DNA of 64,000 bases from the NCBI RefSeq assembly GCF_900016645.1, contig NZ_CDGJ01000003.1; one strand, 5' to 3'. The notes beneath the pieces are model-generated. The model made no database searches. It saw nothing but the letters and a program-made list of their open reading frames with translations, and was not told the DNA's origin. Made by a program: the position numbers and the translations under genes. Shown here piece by piece: positions 34,584-43,660 of the stretch (position 1 is its first letter; each line of letters opens with the position of its first letter). Source of the DNA: Acididesulfobacillus acetoxydans (GTDB lineage: Bacteria; Bacillota; Desulfitobacteriia; Desulfitobacteriales; Desulfitobacteriaceae).

Positions 34584-36146
34584 TTATGCCAAATGCAAAG
34601 CCTTGCCCAAAACTCCGTGTGCCGCTTCCATCACCGCTTCCGGGAGAGTCGGATGCGCGTGCACAGTCCGGGCGACCTGGTCGGCTGTCAGCCCCTCTTG
34701 AATCGCCAGGGTCAATTCTTGAATCAGGCTGCTGGCTTGCGGCCCCATGATTGCTCCTCCCAGAACGACCCCTTGTTCGTCCGCCAAGATTTTCACAAGT
34801 CCCAACGGTTCACCCAGAGCCAGGGCTTTGCCGTTGGCGCTGAAAGGGAATTTGCTTACTTTATAGGCCGTCCCCCGCTCTTTCAGCTCCTGTTCGCTCG
34901 CCCCGGCCGTGGCAATCTCCGGGTAAGTAAAGATGGCGCTGGGAATCGCCCGGTAATCCATCTCAGATGACAGCCCGGCTATCCGTTCGGCCGCCACTAT
35001 TCCCTCTGTGGAAGCCACGTGAGCCAGCATAATCCCGCCGACCGCGTCCCCGATGGCATAAACGTGCGGCAGGTTGGTCTCCATCTTCCGGTTAACGCGC
35101 AGCGCGCCCCGCTCCGTCTCCAGGCCCAAACCCTCCGCATCAATCCCTCGCAGGTTGGGCTTTCTTCCGGTCGCGACCAGAACCCGCTCCGCTTCCAATC
35201 CACGTTCCCCTTTGGCTCCCTCCACCTGAACCACGAGCCGGTCATTCTCTCTGCGGATTCCCTTAACCGCTGTTTTCGTCAGGATCTCCAGCCCGCTTTT
35301 CTTAAGGAGGGGAGTCAGCCGCTTGGGAATTTCCTCATCAATGGTCGCCAAGAGACTGGGCAGCATCTCGACGACCGACACTCTCACCCCGAAGGCCTGA
35401 TAAATCGAAGCCATTTCCAGGCCGATGACTCCGCCCCCGATGACGACGAGACTGTCCGGAAGTTCTGTTTCGCTGAGAATTTCATCGCTGGTCACAACAC
35501 CCGGCAAATCCATTCCCGCAACCGGAATCCGAGCAGGCAGTGAACCCGTGGCCAGCACGACGTTCCGGACAGGAATTCTCACTCGCCCCCGGGCTTTCCC
35601 CATCTCTTCCGCGACCGGCTCCGTTCGCTTCCCCGTCTCTTCGCCGGCCCGCTCGACCCGAGTGTCGGCGCGCCCGCTCTTGTCTCCGGCCTTTTCCACG
35701 AAGATGCCCGGTTCCGTCTGAACCCCGCTTGCCCCCAACTGAGCCCTGACCTTCTCCAGTTGGTCCGTATCCCCTTCCACTTCGAGAAATCCCGGTTCCC
35801 GGAAGGCCCCCCAGCCTCTGACCACTTGAATCTTTCCGGCCTTCATGAGTTGCTCCACGCCGCCCACCAGGGTGTCGACCACCTTATCTTTGCGCTCCAT
35901 CACCCGGGCAAAATCCAGCCGTCTTTCCCCGACCGCCAGGCCAAATTCCTCGGCCCGCCCGATTTCCCGCCAAAGTTCCGCACTTTTCACCAGGGCTTTG
36001 GTCGGAATGCATCCCCGGTTCAGGCAGGTCCCGCCCAGACGCTCTCCTTCGATCAAAACGACAGAAAGCCCCAACTGGACCGCCCTCAAAGCGCAAACAT
36101 AGCCCCCCGGTCCGCCGCCCAAAATGCCCACATCAAACTTTTCCAT
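34584..36146 (-). CDS. lpd: Dihydrolipoyl dehydrogenase with low-complexity insert
   Basis: A 520-residue FAD disulfide oxidoreductase. FAD site GILGGGPGGYVCALRAVQLG, redox pair Cys41/Cys46 in GGTCLNRGCIPTKAL, NAD site IGGGVIGLEMASIYQAFG, second FAD motif HVYAIGDAVG and active-site base in HAHPTLPEAV are all intact. The family is about 465 residues; the excess is a charged insert at roughly residues 125-188 between the first FAD half and 'RNVVLATGS'. No E1/E2 or glycine-cleavage genes are adjacent, so its complex is unknown. Confidence 0.9.
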   Translation of the reverse strand: MEKFDVGILGGGPGGYVCALRAVQLGLSVVLIEGERLGGTCLNRGCIPTKALVKSAELWREIGRAEEFGLAVGERRLDFARVMERKDKVVDTLVGGVEQLMKAGKIQVVRGWGAFREPGFLEVEGDTDQLEKVRAQLGASGVQTEPGIFVEKAGDKSGRADTRVERAGEETGKRTEPVAEEMGKARGRVRIPVRNVVLATGSLPARIPVAGMDLPGVVTSDEILSETELPDSLVVIGGGVIGLEMASIYQAFGVRVSVVEMLPSLLATIDEEIPKRLTPLLKKSGLEILTKTAVKGIRRENDRLVVQVEGAKGERGLEAERVLVATGRKPNLRGIDAEGLGLETERGALRVNRKMETNLPHVYAIGDAVGGIMLAHVASTEGIVAAERIAGLSSEMDYRAIPSAIFTYPEIATAGASEQELKERGTAYKVSKFPFSANGKALALGEPLGLVKILADEQGVVLGGAIMGPQASSLIQELTLAIQEGLTADQVARTVHAHPTLPEAVMEAAHGVLGKALHLA

Positions 36147-36288
36147 TTTTCACCCGTCCCCTTTGTTCTTTTATTCCCGGTTCGTCCGTCCGATTCGCCC
36201 CTACTGCCAGACCCCACCCCGGTTCGCCGGGTCGCTTTCCGCTTTTTGATTTCTTGCGCAGCCGGCTATCCCATTCCGGAGTGAACTC

Positions 36289-36306
36289 GTTCAGCTACAG
36301 CTGAAC
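36289..36306. terminator. Hairpin between DUF4363 and lpd genes
   Basis: GTTCAGCT, AC, AGCTGAAC; flanking ACTCG/CGAGT can extend the stem. No T run, so terminator function is uncertain; it lies downstream of the DUF421-DUF4363 pair. Confidence 0.4.
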
Positions 36307-36370
36307 ATCACGAGTCTCACGATTGGATCAATGCCTGACCGACTATGATTTTAGCACTTGCAGCGAGTGA

Positions 36371-36751
36371 TTACAAAATGTTGCGGACATTAAAGGCTTC
36401 GTTGTCGGAAACGTGGTCCACGAGCATACGCAAGGTCGACAGTTCTCCCAAACTGAGAACCGCCCCCTTCGTCTCAATATATTTTTGCACCCGGCTCATG
36501 CTGATGTCGATATTGTCAATCTCTTGATGATTAAGCAAGATCGTCCACCAGTATTTCGTTTTTTCCCAAGAAGTCTGGGCCGTCTTAAGCTCATTTCCGG
36601 CTTCTTGCCACTTCCCATCCTGAACCGAACGCTCCACCCGACCCAGTTGGGCCGTGAGAGTTCGGGCGGAACGGCTTATGTACGAAAAGGAAAAAAAGGA
36701 CGCACCCAGTAAAAGGACGAGCACAACAGCCACAATCTTCAAGTTTCGCAT
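36371..36751 (-). CDS. DUF4363 family membrane-anchored protein
   Basis: A 126-residue protein with one N-terminal membrane helix (5-25) and a helical extracytoplasmic domain containing WEKTKYWWTILLNHQEIDNIDISMSRVQKYIE, the DUF4363 core. These proteins occur next to DUF421 proteins in Firmicutes, as here. Function is unknown; the paired occurrence suggests a shared envelope complex. Confidence 0.8.
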   Translation of the reverse strand: MRNLKIVAVVLVLLLGASFFSFSYISRSARTLTAQLGRVERSVQDGKWQEAGNELKTAQTSWEKTKYWWTILLNHQEIDNIDISMSRVQKYIETKGAVLSLGELSTLRMLVDHVSDNEAFNVRNIL

Positions 36752-36897
36752 CCTCAGCCACCACCCCAGTAGTCGATCTCCCCGCTGGCTAAAGCCGGGG
36801 GCCCTAAGAACCTTCGGTTGCGAGCGCTCCTACCGGCTCTCGCCAAACTTACCCCAGTCGCATGCCTTCCGACAAACAAGCTCAATGCCCGGGGGAC

Positions 36898-37587
36898 CTA
36901 ATGCAAGATTTTCTTGCGCCTGTTTTCCTGGACAAAGAGGGTCCCAGATGCGTCTATGCTGGCCAAGAGCACCTGCTCGACCCCCTGCAAATTGTGTTTC
37001 TTGATCTCGGCCTCCAGCCAAGCCGCGTTCACGCCGGCCTGGTTCCAATTCTCAATGTGCACTTTGCCGTCCATGACCAGCGGAATGGGCAGTCCCTCAT
37101 CTTTGGGGGATATTTGAAAGTCTTCCGGAATCGACGGCCTTTTCTCGGCCTTGGGAATCACGCTCACTTCACCGTTGGTCTCCAGAATGGCATACTCCAC
37201 ATCCGCAACATTGGGCACGTTTTTCAGCCGTAGCTGCTCCAGCAAGTCGCTTAAGTTGTAGCGGTTTCTTTCCAGTTCCCGCTCCACAATCCGCCCCTTG
37301 TCGATGAGGACCGTGGGTGTGCCGCAGAGGATAGCCCTGGCCTTCTCACTCTTCAAAGAAAAGTAAGATAACGTCGCCCCGGCCAAAAGCAGAACCAGGA
37401 TGGGCACAATCCCGCTCACCAGGGGAATTCCCACGTCCTCGCTCGGCACTGCGGCCAATTCCGAAATCATGATTACGACCACCAGTTCAAAAGGCTGAAG
37501 CTGGCCGATTTGGCGCTTTCCCAGGAGGCGCAGCACCAATACGACCAGAGCATAGAGAATTAAAGTCCGCACCACCACAATCAGCAT
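36898..37587 (-). CDS. DUF421 family membrane protein (YetF/YrbG-like)
   Basis: A 229-residue protein with three membrane helices (residues 3-80) and two small alpha/beta domains, the first beginning 'GTPTVLIDKGRIVERELERNRYNLSDLLEQLRLKNV', typical of DUF421, the second PLVMDGKVHIENW. B. subtilis relatives (YetF, YrbG, YdfR) are partly spore-associated. It precedes the DUF4363 gene by 146 nt on the same strand. The role is not established. Confidence 0.85.
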   Translation of the reverse strand: MLIVVVRTLILYALVVLVLRLLGKRQIGQLQPFELVVVIMISELAAVPSEDVGIPLVSGIVPILVLLLAGATLSYFSLKSEKARAILCGTPTVLIDKGRIVERELERNRYNLSDLLEQLRLKNVPNVADVEYAILETNGEVSVIPKAEKRPSIPEDFQISPKDEGLPIPLVMDGKVHIENWNQAGVNAAWLEAEIKKHNLQGVEQVLLASIDASGTLFVQENRRKKILH

Positions 37588-38050
37588 TTAGGCTGTCACC
37601 CCGCAAACAATCATCCCAAACCGTTATCCGGCTCAACGGGGTTAATTTTTCCCGCATTCACAGGCTTTATTCACGTTCGTTTTTCCGAACGCCTAGCACG
37701 CCGGCGACACCCGAGGATTTGGTCGCGGGTGTTATCCGCAACTAACCCAGGGAAACCCGGCCAATAAGAAAGGGACCCCCCGTCCGGAGATCCCCGCAGT
37801 TCTATTCTGAATCGTTAACCGCCCCATGCCTAAAGCCGTCCGAAGCCAGAAGCTTCCGCGCGAAGCATTCGGCGACACTCAACTTCTCAACTTGCCCCAA
37901 ACCCCCATTTTAGTTCCGGGTCATAAGGGCCCTTTGTCACCCGCATAGCGTTTTCATGTTCCGATGATACCCCCTTGGCAGTGTGAGGGTCTGGTAGGGA
38001 ATGGAATAGATATGGAACTAAGCTGGGGTGGAGCTCAACTAAAGTAAAGC
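37588..38050. other. 463-bp intergenic region upstream of the DUF421 gene
   Basis: No gene recognised. A small CGTTCG/CGAACG hairpin lies near 37672-37690 and a GGGGATC...GGTCCC imperfect stem near 37770-37795. No strong promoter picked out. Confidence 0.4.
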
Positions 38051-38506
38051 CTAACTCATGTGGAAATGCTCATTGAACAAAGCCTGATGGACATCACCCT
38101 GACTGATGATTCCGATTAACTTGCCCGCTTCATCGACCACCGGCAGTCTCCTGATCCTCTTGGTGACCATCAGAGACAAGGCCTTGAGAACCGGGGTTTC
38201 CGGCTGCACCGCAATGGTCTGCCGCGTAAAAATATCTCTGACCTTGAGATTGACCGTCGAATCATAGCGCCGGCTCAGATCCTCAAAAGCCCGGAATTCC
38301 GCGGGGTCATCGTAGAACTCCCGGTAACTGGGGTAAATCGCCCTGAGGATATCCTTTTCCGATAACATGCCGATAAATTTCATCTCCTCATCGGCCACCG
38401 GAATTCCACTGATCTTCCTTAGGCAGATCAGGGATGCCGCCTTCTGCACACTGTCTTCGGGAAGCAAAGATATAACCGCTGAACTCATGATATCCTTGAC
38501 CTGCAT
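38051..38506 (-). CDS. CBS-domain pair protein
   Basis: A 151-residue stand-alone Bateman module: CBS1 begins QVKDIMSSAVISLLPEDSVQKAA and CBS2 begins LKVRDIFTRQTIAVQPETPVLKAL, each ending with the (I/L)xGIxSxxD type strand (FIGMLSEKDILRA, LIGIISQGDVHQA). Such proteins bind adenine nucleotides and often act as energy or redox sensors. A loop of about 25 residues (YPSYREFYDDPAEFRAFEDLS) between the two is family-typical. Monocistronic, with its own promoter. Confidence 0.92.
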   Translation of the reverse strand: MQVKDIMSSAVISLLPEDSVQKAASLICLRKISGIPVADEEMKFIGMLSEKDILRAIYPSYREFYDDPAEFRAFEDLSRRYDSTVNLKVRDIFTRQTIAVQPETPVLKALSLMVTKRIRRLPVVDEAGKLIGIISQGDVHQALFNEHFHMS

Positions 38507-38705
38507 AAATCTCTCTCCTTTCGCTGATAGCCCGGGTACACCCGCTGTTCCTCTACAAATCCCCCGGAAATGAGGCCCCGTTCCACAACGCCTGATCGAC
38601 CGCAGAGGCTGCGGACCGAAGCCGGCAAAAGAAGCGCCATGGCTTCCCTCTTACAGAAACCGCTGAGGATAAAGACCATGGGACCCCAAATAAATGAATA
38701 AAGCT

Positions 38706-38734
38706 ACTTTATAACAAGAAGCCGTACCTGTCAA
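38706..38734 (-). promoter_or_regulatory. Promoter upstream of the CBS protein gene
   Basis: Minus strand TTGACA (38734-38729), 17 bp, TAAAGT (38711-38706); the overlapping TATAAA at 15 bp is the alternative -10. Leaves a ~200-nt leader before the CBS start at 38506 in which I see no conserved RNA. Confidence 0.55.
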
Positions 38735-38918
38735 GGTGAATTTTGTGTCTATTCTGTTAATAATGCCTAGCGACCCAATCTGCTACATGTGGCATCTCTG
38801 CCCTCCTCACCGGATTATAGCCCCCGCGCTCTCCCACTTCTTTCCTAAGATTCCGGGGGAGCTTCCCTTTCTTGTGCAGCACAATTCTCTCGCGGTAAAG
38901 CGCAGGTGCAGATAGCCA

Positions 38919-40835
38919 TCACAGATAAAAATCCCTATAGATTAGATTATTGTACAATCCCCGCAACGGGGTGTAATCAGAAGTATGGTTTTCTCCCACG
39001 AAGAGAGAAGTGAGTTGAGTCATACCGCTGAGCGGGGCAAAAGTGGTGAGGTCATTATGGCTGACATCCAAGTACTGTAATCCGCTCAAGCCCTGCAACC
39101 CGCTGATATTTGTCAGCTGATTGTTATTTAAAATAAGGGTTTTGAGGTTGGGAAGCTTGCTCAAATTGCTCAACGTGGTGCTGTCAACCTGATTGTTCCC
39201 CAGGTCGAGATAAGTGAGATTATAGAAATTCTGCAAACCGGCCAGATTTGAAATGTTCTTTCCGTTGGCCTGGAGCGACGTAATCTTGAGAACATCACTG
39301 AGGTAGAGCGGTCCGCCCGTGGTCGACCCCGTCAGCTGATACCTTACAAGCTGCTGCAAATTCCCGTCATCCAGATTTACGAGGGCGTTGTTGACCACGT
39401 TCAAAGTCAGGCTGACTTTTTGATTCATTCCCGCGACGCTTCCCTGGAACGTATAACTGCCGACTTTCTTAAGAGATACATTGTTGCCGCTCACATTCCA
39501 GGTAACCGGATATTGCTGAGTCGTCTTGTCACTCAGAGTACCCGTCACCGTAGCAGGAAAATTATAGGAAAAGCCCAGAACAGCTTCAGCCGTAATTCTG
39601 CCAAAAGTCACTGCAGTAGAAGGGAGAACCGTCAAGCTGAGGGTTGCGCTGCCGCTATAGCCATTCACCTTACCGGTATAGGTATAAACCGTGTTCGTGC
39701 TCGTATACGTGTAGTTTCCGGTCTGTCCGGTATTGACAGAGGAAAGGCTCCAGGTCACGGGCACTTGTACCTGCGAGCCGTCACTGAGGATCGCGCCGAC
39801 CGTTTTCGGCAGCTGATATTGCTGAGTGCTCGACGAACTCGCTGTGACATTAGCCAGAGATAAGATCCGGGCCGGGATTGACTGCAATACCGCACCCATC
39901 CCCGAGCTGACCGCCGCATTTCCTCCAACAATGTTGATTTGGTTGATAACCTCAGAGTTCAACATTTCCCGCACTGAAGCCGGAACCTGATCGCCTGCCA
40001 CCAAAACCACGGGTGCCTGGTTTTGCGCCGCCAAGGCGGCAGCCGTAAGGGCGTCGGGATAATCCCGACCGGTCGCGACGTAAATCGAATTGAACTGTAG
40101 GCTATTCGCAAAGTATTTAATAAGATTAGCATTTCTCTCATAGCGGTCGTTTCCGCTGATAACCTGGGCATTGGGGAACTGGCCGATCAGGCTTGCACCG
40201 AGTTCATTGTTGCCGTTAACCGCGTAGATATGTTGAAACCTGCCCTTGAGAAAAGTTTGCAACGACGGGGTCAGCCCGTCGGAGGGGACCAAAACGACAG
40301 GCATGCCGAGGGCTGCCGCGATGGGAGCGGCTGAGACCGCATCGGGAAAACTTTGTCCGCTTACGACAAAAATTCCCTTCCCCACGCCCACCGTTTTCGC
40401 TACTTGCACAGAGGTGTCATAACGATCCACACCGGAAATACGGGTTGTACTGATCCCCATCGTCGTGAGCTGAGTCTGAACAGTAGCCGAGACAGCGCCC
40501 ACACCGCCGATGATAAACACCTTCTTCACATGAAGACGGCTCAGTTCCGCCGCGGTATTAGCGTTCAATTCATTTTGCTCCGTCAGCAAGATCGGCGCGT
40601 TGAATTTGCGTGCCAAAGGAGCGGCACTTAAGGCGTCCGGGAAATTTTCACCTGTCGCGAGAACCGCGGTCATGGCTCCGTTAGGCCAACCTGTCTGGCT
40701 GATCGCAACGGCCGTTCCATAGCGATCCGCCCCCTCAAGGCGATTGGCCGTGGGCGAAGCCGATACCACCCTGGCCCAACCCAACCAGACAAAGGCCAGC
40801 AGGCCCAGTAAAACCATACCTTTTCTCCACGACAT
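38919..40835 (-). CDS. Secreted CWB2 - Ig-like - leucine-rich-repeat surface protein
   Basis: A 638-residue exported protein. The signal peptide (MSWRKGMVLLGLLAFVWLGWARVVSA-type, split about residue 27) leads into three tandem cell-wall-binding type 2 repeats (starts ANRLEGADRYGTAVAIS, TRISGVDRYDTSVQVAK, VISGNDRYERNANLIK), which anchor to secondary wall polymers. Then come two Ig-like beta domains with QYPVTW/QVPVTW motifs (about 335-490), and five leucine-rich repeats (LTYLDLGNNQV, LKTLILNNNQLTNISGL, LQYLDVSHNDL) like internalins. ATG 40835 follows AGGAG by 10 nt. Probably an S-layer-associated adhesin. Confidence 0.88.
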   Translation of the reverse strand: MSWRKGMVLLGLLAFVWLGWARVVSASPTANRLEGADRYGTAVAISQTGWPNGAMTAVLATGENFPDALSAAPLARKFNAPILLTEQNELNANTAAELSRLHVKKVFIIGGVGAVSATVQTQLTTMGISTTRISGVDRYDTSVQVAKTVGVGKGIFVVSGQSFPDAVSAAPIAAALGMPVVLVPSDGLTPSLQTFLKGRFQHIYAVNGNNELGASLIGQFPNAQVISGNDRYERNANLIKYFANSLQFNSIYVATGRDYPDALTAAALAAQNQAPVVLVAGDQVPASVREMLNSEVINQINIVGGNAAVSSGMGAVLQSIPARILSLANVTASSSSTQQYQLPKTVGAILSDGSQVQVPVTWSLSSVNTGQTGNYTYTSTNTVYTYTGKVNGYSGSATLSLTVLPSTAVTFGRITAEAVLGFSYNFPATVTGTLSDKTTQQYPVTWNVSGNNVSLKKVGSYTFQGSVAGMNQKVSLTLNVVNNALVNLDDGNLQQLVRYQLTGSTTGGPLYLSDVLKITSLQANGKNISNLAGLQNFYNLTYLDLGNNQVDSTTLSNLSKLPNLKTLILNNNQLTNISGLQGLSGLQYLDVSHNDLTTFAPLSGMTQLTSLFVGENHTSDYTPLRGLYNNLIYRDFYL

Positions 40836-41106
40836 CCCGGAACCACTCCTCTCTCTCAACATCCCCAAATCATGCTCCCGAACCCACACCCAACCGGAAC
40901 AGGCCCTGCCAAGTCTCAAACTACCCCGAAGTCCCCACACTTTGATGCAAATCCGGCGCATACGGGCTCACCCTTGATTCCGCCTCAAGTACGAGCAATA
41001 TCTATGGCCGACCTCCGAGATCGCCTTACCTCAGAAATCGGCCTTAGATGAAACCCTGCCGGAAAAGGCCATCTTGCCCGGGCAACAGGACAGGCCTCAG
41101 ACGAAC

Positions 41107-41910
41107 TTAGGCCCTGATCGAGTCGGCGATGGCCCACATCTGGTCCCCGTCCTCCACCATCCGGGCATTCAACTGGTACGCCCTTTGCACCTTGACGAGG
41201 TCCGCCATGGTGTCCGCCAGACTGACATTCGACTGTTCCAGGGCCCCCCCATGGATGAAACCCAAAGCCGCGTTCCCGGCCGTTGCGCCGGGTCGGCCTG
41301 TTTGAACGGGCCCGGTATTGGCTTGGGGCAAGAGCAGGTTGTTCCCTATATCTTGCAAGCTTTCCGGATTGGGAAAAGCAGCCAGCTCTATTTGGCCGAC
41401 CGTCTGCTCCCGACCCTGAAGATCCGTCACTTTGATTTGTCCGTCCGCCGTCACGGTGAGCGCACCGCTCCCCGGCGGAAGCTTAACTCCGGGCACCAGC
41501 GCATGCCCCCGGCTGTCCACGATCTGCCTGTTCGCGTCTAACCGAAAGGCGCCGGCCCGGGTGTAGGCGATCTGTCCGTTAGGCAAAGCAACTCGGAAAT
41601 AGCCCGCTCCCTCAATAGCCAAGTCCAGCGGGTTCGCAGCCGCGTAAATGTCACCCTGAGCCAGATTCCTGCCCGTCGCCCTCTCCAGCACTCCCGTACC
41701 CAGGTCCACCTGCCCCCCTGCCGTTCCCGCACCGGCACTGACTGACCCGGGCCTGGTGGCGCCGGCCGCCGGCACGGCCAGCGCCTCGGCGAAATCCATC
41801 TCCGCCGCCTTGTAGCCGGGGGTATTGACATTGGCCATATTATCGGCCGTCAGGTCGAGAGAGAGCTGCTGTGCTCTCAACCCGGAAGCGGCCGTACCCA
41901 AAATCTGCAT
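41107..41910 (-). CDS. Flagellar hook-basal body protein, FlgG/FlhP-like
   Basis: A 267-residue rod/hook-family protein. The N-terminal GLRAQQLSLDLTADNMANVNTPGYKA and C-terminal ALEQSNVSLADTMADLVKVQRAYQLNARMV are the paired coiled-coil ends that self-assemble, and YTRAGAFRLDANRQIVDSRGHAL is the D1 domain. Length and pairing match B. subtilis FlhP/FlgG. It is 200 nt downstream of the other hook gene and probably in its operon. Confidence 0.9.
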   Translation of the reverse strand: MQILGTAASGLRAQQLSLDLTADNMANVNTPGYKAAEMDFAEALAVPAAGATRPGSVSAGAGTAGGQVDLGTGVLERATGRNLAQGDIYAAANPLDLAIEGAGYFRVALPNGQIAYTRAGAFRLDANRQIVDSRGHALVPGVKLPPGSGALTVTADGQIKVTDLQGREQTVGQIELAAFPNPESLQDIGNNLLLPQANTGPVQTGRPGATAGNAALGFIHGGALEQSNVSLADTMADLVKVQRAYQLNARMVEDGDQMWAIADSIRA

Positions 41911-42110
41911 CCGCTCTGCTCCTCCCCTGTTAACCTATCCGCCCCAAAATCTCCTTTACATCAAGCGGTTGCGGCGCGGGAAAATGCCGTTTCCCGAAAC
42001 CGACGCGAAATCGACACGGCCCCTCTCTGCAGGATCCTTGTGCCCCACTGATTTGCGGTTATCCCGTCTCTAATTCCGTGCCTATGCTTAGGCGAACACC
42101 GTGAACCGGA

Positions 42111-43400
42111 TTACTGCCGTTTCAGATCGACTAATGTCTGCAGAAAACTGTCTGACACTGTAATGACACGTGAGTTAGCTTCGAAGCCGCGCTGAGCCAC
42201 GATCATGTTCGTCATTTCCTGACCCAGATCCACATTAGACATTTCCAGCTCCCCGGAAATAATGGAACCCGCGTTACCGGAGTTGGCCGGGCCGGCGGCA
42301 GCCGCCCCGGAATTGTTCGAGGGAATATAGTAGTTATCACCGATATTCTTCAGGCCTGCCGGGTTCGGGAAGGTAGCAAGGTCGACCTGCCCCAAATTCA
42401 CCATGGTTCCGGAGCTGTCTGTTCCCGTGACATTGCCGTTCAAATCAACGTTGAGACTGGTATACGTGTTGGGTGGAATCCGGATAACCCCCGGGGTAGT
42501 GATCGACCACGGATCGGCAGGAGCCGCAACGTTGCCCAGATTAATCGTCCCGGTAGCAGGATCGAAATAGTAGGGATGATTGGCGTCGATGGCGGCGACG
42601 GAAGCAGCCGGCTGCAATACGGTTCCTGTCGTAGCATCCTTTATGTTTATACCGGGCGCGCCGACCAAGGAAGGGCTTTGATAGACGAAATTGCCGTTGG
42701 CATCGTTTGTCCAGTTAACGGGATCCGTAGAGCCAATGGTTAAGCCGGGTGCCACGGTGTATTTATTGGTAGAACTCGGTACCCCGCTAATAAAGGTAAC
42801 AGTGCCTGTGGAAGGATCAAAGTTGTAATCCGTACCGTTCGCGAGCGGGCCCGCACCGTTCTTCAAAGTGATGTCAGGCTGCCCGACTAAGGCGCTGTCC
42901 GTATAGACCGGCTGCCCGGCCCCGTTTGTCGACCAACCCGATCCGGTCCCGTCCAGGGTCACCGGGGTTTCACTGGGTACGCCCAGGACATATGCCCCCG
43001 TCGCATTATCCACCAAATCCCCGTTGCTGTCTGTTCCGAAATTTCCGGCCCTCGTGTAAACTGTCTTGCCGGCGTCGTTCAAGACAAAGAACCCTTCCCC
43101 CTGCACCATCAGGTCCGACCATTTGCCTGTGTTTTCCGCACTGCCCTGGCTCATGATCTGGTCTATCGCGCCGATCTGGGTGCCCAAACCGACCTGTGCC
43201 GCGTTGGAGCCTCCCAAGGACACCGGCGTGGCCGTCGGCGCCGCCGCCCCTTTCAGGGTCTGGCTCAGCATCGTAGCGAAAGTGACCCGGCTGCCTTTGA
43301 AGCCGGGGGTATTGACATTGGCGATATTATTTCCGATCGTGTCCATCATAATTTGATGAGCTTTCAAACCGGAAACGGCGGAATAGAGTGACCGCATCAT
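42111..43400 (-). CDS. Flagellar hook-basal body protein, FlgE/FlhO-like, with duplicated insert
   Basis: A 429-residue axial protein: N-terminal MRSLYSAVSGLKAHQIMMDTIGNNIANVNTPGFKGSRV, D1 motif GEGFFVLNDAGKTVYTRAGNFGTDSNGDLVD, and C-terminal GELEMSNVDLGQEMTNMIVAQRGFEANSRVI. Between residues about 140 and 300 two related ~65-residue blocks are inserted (QPVYTDSALVGQPDITLKNG ... DYNFDPSTGTV; NFVYQSPSLVGAPGINIKD ... YYFDPATGTI). B. subtilis FlhO and FlgE are shorter. ATG 43400 lies 10 nt after GGGAGG. A sigma-28-type promoter lies upstream. Confidence 0.9.
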   Translation of the reverse strand: MMRSLYSAVSGLKAHQIMMDTIGNNIANVNTPGFKGSRVTFATMLSQTLKGAAAPTATPVSLGGSNAAQVGLGTQIGAIDQIMSQGSAENTGKWSDLMVQGEGFFVLNDAGKTVYTRAGNFGTDSNGDLVDNATGAYVLGVPSETPVTLDGTGSGWSTNGAGQPVYTDSALVGQPDITLKNGAGPLANGTDYNFDPSTGTVTFISGVPSSTNKYTVAPGLTIGSTDPVNWTNDANGNFVYQSPSLVGAPGINIKDATTGTVLQPAASVAAIDANHPYYFDPATGTINLGNVAAPADPWSITTPGVIRIPPNTYTSLNVDLNGNVTGTDSSGTMVNLGQVDLATFPNPAGLKNIGDNYYIPSNNSGAAAAGPANSGNAGSIISGELEMSNVDLGQEMTNMIVAQRGFEANSRVITVSDSFLQTLVDLKRQ

Positions 43401-43561
43401 AAGGCATTTTCCTCCCCGCATTCATATGTAGTATGATTCTGCGACATCGAGTGGTTCAAGTGGTTCTTGACGTCAAATGGTCTGTACTTGTTTTTAAGAA
43501 TTCTAAAACCGGCGACGGCGGCAAACACCGCCCGCATCTTCTCCGATGTACCTCAATATGT

Positions 43562-43589
43562 ATATCGACTAAACCCGGCTTAAACTTTA
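43562..43589 (-). promoter_or_regulatory. Sigma-28 (SigD/FliA)-type promoter for the hook genes
   Basis: Minus strand TAAAGTTT (43589-43582), 12 bp, GTCGATAT (43569-43562), against the consensus TAAAGTTT-N11-GCCGATAA. The -35 octamer is a perfect match. B. subtilis flhO-flhP are SigD-dependent, which agrees with the genes downstream. Confidence 0.75.
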
Positions 43590-43660
43590 GGCCGGACAGA
43601 AACTTCCCTGGTCAAAGTTTTCTTTTTTCTCGGCGCAGCAACCGTTAGGCCGGACAGAAA
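43587..43660. repeat. Two 16-bp direct repeats TTAGGCCGGACAGAAA
   Basis: Exact copies at 43587-43602 and 43645-43660, 58 bp apart; the first overlaps the -35 of the sigma-28-type promoter. May be a regulator binding site. Confidence 0.7.
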
